Source: Triplophysa rosa
Taxonomy: Eukaryota > Chordata > Actinopteri > Cypriniformes > Nemacheilidae
Assembly: GCF_024868665.1 (NCBI RefSeq)
Contig: NC_079901.1
Span: 8,326,949 to 8,390,948 of the forward strand
Reading direction: 5' to 3'
Length of the DNA stretch: 64,000 bases
The translations under genes and the position numbers were made by a program. This document shows, piece after piece, positions 48,901-57,900 of the stretch. The notes beneath the pieces were generated by a model, which made no database searches, was not told the origin of the DNA, and saw only the letters and a program-made list of their open reading frames with translations. How positions within the stretch are numbered: the first letter of the stretch is position 1; every line of letters begins with the position of its first letter.

Positions 48901-51900
48901 CTTGACAGCGTCCACAATCCAGTGGGCCAACCTCTGCTTGGAGACAGCTCTCCCCTTCTGCTGACCTCCGAAACAGACAAAGAGCTGATCCGAGCTCCTG
49001 AAGCTCTGTGTGTGGTCTAAGTAAAGGCGCAGCGCGCGTACTGGACACAACACGGACGGGGTTGGGTCTTCCTCCCCAGTGGGGAGCGCCTGTAAGTTCA
49101 CCACCTGGTCCCGAAAAGGAGCGGTGGGAACCTTGGTCACGTAGCCTCAGGATAACGTGAGAATCCCTGGGTCCGAACTCTAGGCAGTCAGGGGACACGG
49201 AGAATGCCTGTAGGTCCCCTACCCTCTTGATGGAGGCGAGCGCCATAAGGAGAACCGTCTTCATCGTGAGATGAGGAAGAGCGACATCCCCTAGGGGCTC
49301 GAAGGGGGGCCTGGTGAGACCTGTCAGGGCTACATCCAGGTCCCAAGAGGGTATGGAGCGCAGACGAGGCGGATTCCGCCTCCTAGCTCCCCTTAGGAAC
49401 CTAATGACCAGGTCGTGCTGCCCTAGAGACTTCCCAGCAACTGAGTTGTGATGAGCGGCAATGGCGGCTACATACACTTTCAGTGTGGAGGGGGAGAGGT
49501 TAGTCTCGAGTCTCTCTTGTAGGAAGGACAGCACGGACCCGATCGCACAACTCCGTGGGTCTTCTCCTCGAGAAGCACACCAAGTCGAGAAGAGGCGCCA
49601 CTTGTAGGCGTACAGTCGCCTAGTGGCTGGTGCCCTTGCATGCCTGAGAAATGGTTTCTACCACCGCTGGGGGCAGACCACTCAGGATCTCCTCGTCCCG
49701 TCCAGTGGCCAGACATGGAGGTTCCAGAGGTCTGGCCTGGGATGCCATAACGTGCCCTTCCCCTGGGAAAGCAGGTCCTTCGTCAGGGGAATCGGCCAGG
49801 GGGGAGCTGTCGTCTAGAGCATTAGCTCCGAGAACCAAGTCCGGTTGGGCCAGTGTGGCGCAACGAGTAACACTTGCTGCTCCTCTTCCCTGACCTTGCA
49901 CAGGGTCTGTGCAATGAGGCTCACTGGGGGGAAGGCGTACTTCCGCTTGTCCTGCGGCCAGCTGCGCGCTAGGGCATCCGTGCCGAGGGGTCCCTCGGTC
50001 AGAGAGTACCAAAGCGGGCAATGGGTGGTTTCGAGGAGGCGAACAGGCCTACCTGGGCCTGCCCGAACTGGGCATCGGCTGACGAGTCGTCGACTGACGA
50101 GAGAGCGCATCGGCTGTCTGGTTCAGGTTGCCTGGGATATACGTGGCACACAGGGAGCGGGTCACCTGCTGACTCCACCGGAGGAGGCATCGGGCAAGTC
50201 GTGTTAACTGCAGTGAGCGAACGCCACCCTGACGATTGATATACGCTACTGCCGTAGTGTTGTCCGATCGGAAGAGGTTGCAGCCTCTTCAGTGCGAGTA
50301 GCACGGTCCACAACTCTAGGCAATTGATATGCCAGCGCAGGCGGGGGCCCGTCCAAAGCCCCGACACTGCGTGCCCATTGCATACTGCACCCCAACCCTG
50401 CAGGGAGGCATCCGTCGTCACCACGACATGCCTCGTAACCTGCCCTAGGGGAACCCCTGCCCGAAGGAAGGTCATGGAAGACCAAGGGGTTAGGGTGCAT
50501 CGGCAGAGAGGCGTAATCACCATCCGCCTGCTGCCGGTGTGCCACGCTCTCCAGGGAACTCGACTCTGAAGCCAGTGTTGGAGCGGTCTCATGTGCATCA
50601 ACCCGAGGGGTATCACCGCCACCGAGGATGCCATGTGTCCCAGGAGCCTCAGAAATAGTTTCAGGGGAACCGCTGACTGCTTGAAATGATCCAGGCAGTT
50701 CAACACCGACTGGGCGCATGCTGTGGACAGTCACGCTGTCATGGTGACAGAGTTGAGTTCCATACCAAGATAGAGGATGCTCTGCACAGGGGAGAGCTTG
50801 CTCTTCTCTCGGTTGACCTGTAGCCCCAATTGATCTAGGTGCCGGAGCACCAGGTCCCTGTGTGCACAACAGATCTCATGAGTGTGCCAAGATAAGCCAG
50901 TCGTCGAGATAGTTGAGTACCCGCACACCCTTCTCCCTGAGGGGAGAGAGGGTGGCTTCCACGATCTTCGTAAAGACTCGTGGAGACAGAGACAGACCGA
51001 AGGGGAGGATTCTGTACTGATATGCCTGACCCTCGAAAGCGAACTGTAGGAACGGGCGATGACGAGGGAGAATCGAGACATGAAATTAAGCGTCCTTTAG
51101 GTCGATTGCCATGAACCAATCCTGACATCTGACAGATGTCAGGATGCGCTTCTGCGTGAGCATCCTGAACGGCAGCTTGTGCAGGTGTCTGTTCAGGGTA
51201 CGCAGATCTAGGATGGGGCGCTCCCCCCCCCCCGCCTTTTTTGGGGACGGTGAAGTAGGGGCTGTAAAACCCCTTGGACATCTCTGCTAGGGGGACGGAC
51301 TCGATCCTCGCCCCGTAGTACGGGAGCATCCCGGCCTCTGACCGAGGTGGTGAGGATGCCCCGAAACTTTGGAGGGTTTCTGGCGAACTGGATCGCGTAG
51401 CCGAGACGGATCGTTCTCCTCAGCCACCGTGACGGTGTGGGAAGCTCGAGCCAAGCTCCCAGGGACCGCGACAGGGGGACTAAGGGTACGATCTGCTTCA
51501 TCGACCCCCCCGGGGGGTGGTTCGATGGTTGGCAGTGCGGGTCTCTCGCCGGGGGCGGGCCCCCGGGAAGAAGACTGGCTCTGCTGGTTCGCCTGCCTGG
51601 TGATGCAGCTCCACGCACCATCGATTTGAGAGTGCTGAGGGCTGCAATGTACATTCGATGTTGCGCCTCGCCAAGACGCAACGTCGAGTTGCCGAACACC
51701 GTCATGTAGAGGGTGAGAGCGGCTGTGATAAACACCCAGAGAGAGAGAGAAAAACCTTTAGAAGTGGGTAGTTGGGACGGGGCAGGAACCGTCCCGGATC
51801 GACCAACCAGCAATGGAATGGCTGGGGTCGGGCCCAAAAGGTGTTCTCGATCTCCCTCGGGTCTTCCCATGAGGGCTGCTACGGCTTCCGCCGCGGCTGC

Positions 51901-54900
51901 TGATGGGGTGGTGGTCTCCTCTTCGATGTCTCCCGGGGGGCCGCCGAGTGGGGGCACCGGAACCGGAGTGTCGAAGAGGACCAGGGCTGCTGGGAAGCAG
52001 AGGGTGCACGGGATCCCAGGGGGTGGCCGAGTCGCGGCGGGGGAGGATATGCTTGATATCCTCTGTCTGCTCCTTTTACTGTCGAGAACTGTGGCTCGGC
52101 AGTATCACCAAACAGCCCCCCCTTGCGAGATGGGTGCGTCGAGTAAGCGGACTTTCTCGCAACCCATCTGTGCAAGGTTTGGCCAGAGGTGTCTCTCCTG
52201 AACCACATGTGTGGACATCGCCTGACCCAGGGCCCGCGCGGTCACGTTGGTCACCCGTAGAGCGAGGTCGGTGACAGCGCGGAGTTCCTGCATAAGCGCT
52301 GGGTCGGTCTTACCCTCGTGGAGCTCTCTGAACGCCTTGGCCTGCAGGATGGCCTGCAGGACATCCTGGATGTCGAAAAAGCCTACGAAAAGCCTACGTG
52401 CTTTGGACGGGAGTCTAAGTCGAGCCCCAGGGGGACTCGACGTATCCTCTAGCTGCCGCACCATCGAGGGAAGAAAGGGTGATGGAACTAGTTGACGTGC
52501 ACGCGCCGAAGGGGGCGTTCCAGGTCGTACTAAGTTCCTCATGCACTTCCGGGGAAACACGGCACTGGGGCGAGTACGGCATGGAGCCGCTCTCAAACCC
52601 GAGGTACCATGTATCCAACGCCGGCGGCCCGTGAAAGCATGGCTGACATTTCGACGTCCGCTTCTTCCTGATCTCGACCCCCCGAGGGAGGGAGCTTCAA
52701 GGAATCGTCGGAGTCTGATGCCAGTAAGTCACCCTCCGATGCTGCAACAGACATCTCATCATCACGTACCGTGTCCGATACGTGATTGAGGAACAAGACA
52801 GTGGGACCGTCTCATGGGGAACGGTCAGACGAGCAAGACGAGGTGCGAACGGTCCGCGAGCCAGTGGCTGATGGATTAGCGCTCACAGTAATCCTCATAT
52901 CACCCTTGCTGCTCGCCGTAGCGGGTGGCAGGTCCGTAGTCCTGCCGTCACGGAACGGGAAGCAGACGAGGTGGTGGCTGAGCCCCGTGGGAACACAGCC
53001 ACCCGTGACGCAATGTCTGAATCGTCAACCGCCCGCAGTGCGGGCAGGACGTATCCACAAGGTCTGCCCCAGCGTACTGGAAGCAGACCTCGTGTCCGTC
53101 CCCCTCCTCGATGAGTGTGTTGCACCCACGAGAACAGCGGGGCATGCCACGCTGGAGAAATTTGCTCTTTTAGAATGCGGTGTGGCACCGTCTGCTAGCT
53201 CGAACACCTCTGGAACCGCCGAGACGCCCAGGGGAAGTCGCCGCAGGAAGGGACAGTCCGCTGCACCACGTCGTAGAACCGGCAATCTGGAGTTGCTAAG
53301 TATTAGCGAGAGTTGATCTTCATAAGCGAAGGCTCCGAAGAACAAAAAGGTGAATGAATGAAGCACGCCGTCTCCCTTTTATACCCGGATTTCCGGGGGC
53401 GGAGTCCGGCATGCAAATTTCATTCACCAATTTTCATTGGCCTTTTCTAAGTAGTCGGAAGCGATTGATTCTCAGGGACGAACCCCATCTGTCGGTTCGA
53501 CACAACATCGAGAGACCGGCAGAAAGGGAACTACAGATGCACCGATACTAAATTTCTCCACCGGTACGATAACCGATATTCATAGTGGTTTATGCCGATA
53601 CCGATTCTGAAGATTAAATGAATATTTAATAATATAGCCCACAGTGTGAAAAATTGCTTTTCTCGACCGATACCGATTATTAGGCGATATATTGGTGCAA
53701 TTTTAAAAAATTATAAATTGATTTACATTTTTTTCTGCCTTTCTTGTAAAAAAGTAAATTCGATAATTCATGGCTAACAGCAATAATTCAAGAGTTCAGA
53801 TGCAAAACCCTCTAAAGGCCAACTCCTTCAAAAATGAGATCACGATGTTGAGTGAATGCTCTCCACACATAGTACATGAAGAGTTTGGTTCCGAAATGAG
53901 ATAACTACGTTTTAAAAAAATGTTACAATGTTTTTTTTTATTGTGCATTCCAATTAATATCAATCAAACTGCAGTTGGTTTGTTTTGATTTAAGCCATAA
54001 TAACTAAAAAAATACAGCTAACTAACACAATAAAAACATTATAACATAATAAAAAAACATGATTTTTGAAAAATTCTCATTTTGGAACCAAACACTTTAT
54101 ATGTTACTCAAATAATTTTGCTTCAAAACCTGCAAAATACAAAATACACTCTCTGCCCAGTCTGAAATGTCTGGTATTGCTGAATGTAAATGTAGGAGCC
54201 TGCTGAAAAATGCTCCTTTATAGCGACAACGAGCAACTTTTTGACGTTAAAATAATGTCTCTAAAATTATTTTAGTGGTAGGTCAACTTTTAACTGAAAC
54301 GAATTTTACTGCCGTTGCTACCTGAGCAGCCTCCTATCGGCTGAAATTGCACTTGTAACTTTGGTGTTCGGGCCGGTACAAGCCCCGCCTATCCCCTGCT
54401 TTACGGCATACGTCACGTTTTACTCGTAGCCTGGGAGAAGTTAGCCAACAGCAGAGCTAACAGTAAGACGAAACGAACCAAAACATCACCATGGCAGAGC
54501 CAGCCAAAAAACCAAAGAGGGTCTTGTCGGAGGAAGCAAAGAAAAGAAAGCGAGAGAGTGATCGGACACGAGGCCGGTCACGAATCAATATCGGATGGGC
54601 TTACACTTGGTGGCGCGAGCAGCAAAAGGCAACGGGTTGCAAAACGGATGCAGACCTAGCGGTCCTGCTCCTGGATTTGTAAGTGTTATTTGTACATTTT
54701 TTGTTACTGTCCTGTACTTTTGAACGTATTTGTTATTAGTCTGTGTCATTGACGCAACACCGGTTCGCACTTTATAAGCGTAAGGTAGCTGAGAGATACT
54801 ATATGGTTGCCGGTGTCGATAGCTAGCATGTTGTCGTGTCTCGTCATGAATGTGTGTAGTGCTTGTAAATAAAGACTAAACGACCACACTAAACATGTTG

Positions 54901-57900
54901 TGGTAAAAAGTAGCAGATTATTTTGTTCAGACCAGTAAACCACGTGAATATTGAACAGTTCAGTGGTTGATTAGGCTAATGTTGTCGTTATATATATGTA
55001 CATGCTATGCGCTGTTTTCATACCGAGTTGACTGTAGTTATTACATATATTACACAAAACACAACGCCTGGTCGCGATTGTGTTTAGTGACTTCCGATAT
55101 AATAACAAAAGAAAAGTACTATAGGTTACAAAACACATTCAAGTCCATGCGTTGTGTTTCGGGTAAATACAAATGTTCCATGTAGCTAGCACGCTCTGTG
55201 CTAACTTCTAACAATCATCTGCTACCCCCGAGTCTACTTTGAGGTTGTAGTATAGCCCTGTAGTACAGCCCATAGTGTTGGCACCCGTGTGGTATGCAAT
55301 GAAGATGAAACGCTGATTTCAAAAACAGTACAGTTACATATACAGTTTATGGATAACATAATATAACATTTTTTTGGCCAAAGTTACCAGAATAAGTTGG
55401 TAACCTTGCTTCGAACACGTAGGGTTGACTACTTACGATACGAAACAAACTCACGTGTATTGAGCTGCCAGCGGGAAATCTTTGCGACAGTTTTTACGAC
55501 ACTGCATACAGACAATTCCGCTTATCAACCATGTGGGGCAACAGTGAGCAAAAGTTGCTCGTTGCCGCTTTAAAGGAAAAGTCACCTGACGGATTTAGAC
55601 TTTAATTATAGTTTAGCATTAGAAATATTACTGTTACTAAGGAGCTTAAACATACTGCTAGATCAACCGTTACACAAACATAGAGAATGATTTTGGCATT
55701 CACCAATACTGTTACAGTAGTTTAGGGAAGCTGTGGCACAAACCTTACATTGGGTGGTGGTGGTCTAATGCATTTGTTAAGCACTGTATGTGAGAGAAAA
55801 TATTCATTTTCTAAATTGAATTCTTCCACCCTGCACTGTGTAGGCCTACGTAGAGAAGTTCAGGTTCAGCAGTGTTGTTGCTCAGGATCTGCTGGATTTC
55901 TTTCTTGGCTTCTTTCCGGAGATGAAGGAGAGCTGTGTCGCCCAGCGAGAAGGTGAGTCACAGCCTCTTACCAGTCATCAGTATCAGACACATATACTTA
56001 CTCATCTCACAGCGCTCCATTTGTCCACAGTTAGAAATTTCCCCGGTGAGCCAGTCATATAACACACAGTGAGGGGTGAAAGCAACATTAGCGGTGTGAG
56101 AGACTGAATAAACATACATTTTCCTTTTGCCTCCCGCCTTGGACAGGACTAGAATTCGAGCGATGGCTGAACGGCTGTGGTCCTCCATTATGTGAACCAG
56201 ATCTCTCGGCTGGTCGAGCTCTGACAGGCCCGGTCCAGCACCTGTGTGACCTCTGGGGCTCAGACCCCCCTGACCCCCAGAAGATTGCAACGTATGACAT
56301 TTCCTCGTGGAGCACATTTCAGATCGTTCTCTTCCTGGATCGACTCTTAGACCGGTCACCTCTGCCTCAAGGTATTAAGAGTACTTCTTGTAATAGCTTA
56401 TCATTTTTGTAATGTTATTGTAATGTAAAATATGACTTGCATTTCAGAGGGGATGAGTCTTTTGTCAAGCTGCTACTCTGCGTTGTTGGACGGCATGAAC
56501 GCTGAAGTCCAGATTCGATGGCTGCAGATTGTAGTGCGTAACAGCTTTTATCCGGAACTGCCACGGGTTCGCAGCTTCTTGCATAAACACGTGAGTTGAA
56601 TAGATTATTGCGAATGAAGTGCCTTTTAGAGTGTAACTGATAGTACATTCATGTTGACTCTAAGAGCTTTCTGTGGGGCACGCCGGTCGTATTTATAGCC
56701 AAACTGCTTTTTACAGGGCACAAACACAAACTACTTTTGAGTAGATGGGGACATCCATGTACCAGTATGAAATTTTGAACTGAATTTTCCTTTCAGGTGC
56801 ACATTCCAGTGTTCCTAATAAACATTCCAAGCTAGTCTACTATTAACCTCGTATGACGTCATTACTCCTTTCAGAGCAGTAATAAGATCAGTTCAATCAC
56901 AGCTGGTTTAGCTGGTCTCTTCTTTCGCCTTATCAAAAGCATGCTGTATTGATTACTGTTTTCTAAAGTGTGGACAGTGAGCAGAGCCATGCATGGTTAC
57001 AGTATAACTGCACCGATTGTAATAGCTCCAGTCAGTCATGCTTTGCGAGTAAGTCAAAATCCATACAAACATACCTTAAAAGAGAAGTTATAAAACATTG
57101 TTGGAACTTTATATTCTAAGATGAGCTGTTTGAAGTGTTAGCCAATAAGGACTCATCTCTGACTATACATTAGTACATTTTATACTGATCTACCAGTGTC
57201 CATCGTTTGGTCCAACAACGCACTGCCCCATGTGAACTGTTGCTTTAAATGATCACATTTAGAGGCAGAATAGTTACATATTTAATGGATATTAGTCATA
57301 GATGTTAATTTTATTAAAGCGTGTCAGTAACGCTGAGATTTGTTACAGCTTTCACTGTGAATTTAGACTACAGACTGGTTTGCAGTTTAATACAAAACAA
57401 CACGTGCACATTGCGCTTCCAAAATCCTAAAAGATCACAATTATAGAAATAAAAATAATGTCACTGCACAAAATGTACTATGAATAATTGTGTATTTTTA
57501 GGAATATCTATTAAATTGCAGTTGGGTTGTTTTGATTAAGTAATAATAACTTTAAAAAACCTGCAAAAACATGGTAACATAATAAAAACACGATTTCTGA
57601 AAACGTGTTAAATGTTTTTGCAGATACACTCTATATATTATAGTATAATTGTTGTATAAATTTTCAGCTTTATTGTAGTTTTTATATTTAGAATTTTAGT
57701 TTAATCTTGTTAATAATTCAATAATTTGTTAATAATTTGATATCTGCTATTGTCATTAAATTTTTTTATGTTGCTATTTAAGTTATTAATTTTTATTTAA
57801 TTTTTGTTAGTTTTATTTATTTTCAATTATTTATTTTAGTAACTCAAACAAAACTTTATTTTATTGCTGGGGCATTTAGTTTAAGTTTTTCAAGTAATAT

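Larger units (their letters stand above)
47629..53531 (-). mobile_element. DIRS-type tyrosine-recombinase retrotransposon, degenerate
   Basis: 5.9 kb, GC-rich against AT-rich flanks, with inverted terminal repeats. The left repeat (47,629-47,890) contains CGAACCGACAGATGGGG, GCCAATGAAAATTGGCGAAT and TATAAAAGGG; the complement is at 53,330-53,531. Coding order on the minus strand is gag-like, RT/RNase H, tyrosine recombinase. An internal complementary region (47,893-47,995) joins the complements of both outer ends, a hallmark of DIRS elements that replicate through a circle. Several frameshifts and stops make it nonautonomous. It lies antisense in rnpepl1 intron 7. Confidence 0.92.

Noticed and set aside
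48245..53316. Plus-strand frames of up to 176 codons in the GC-rich block
   Set aside because: They are antisense shadows of the DIRS gag, RT and recombinase regions, which show family motifs only on the minus strand.
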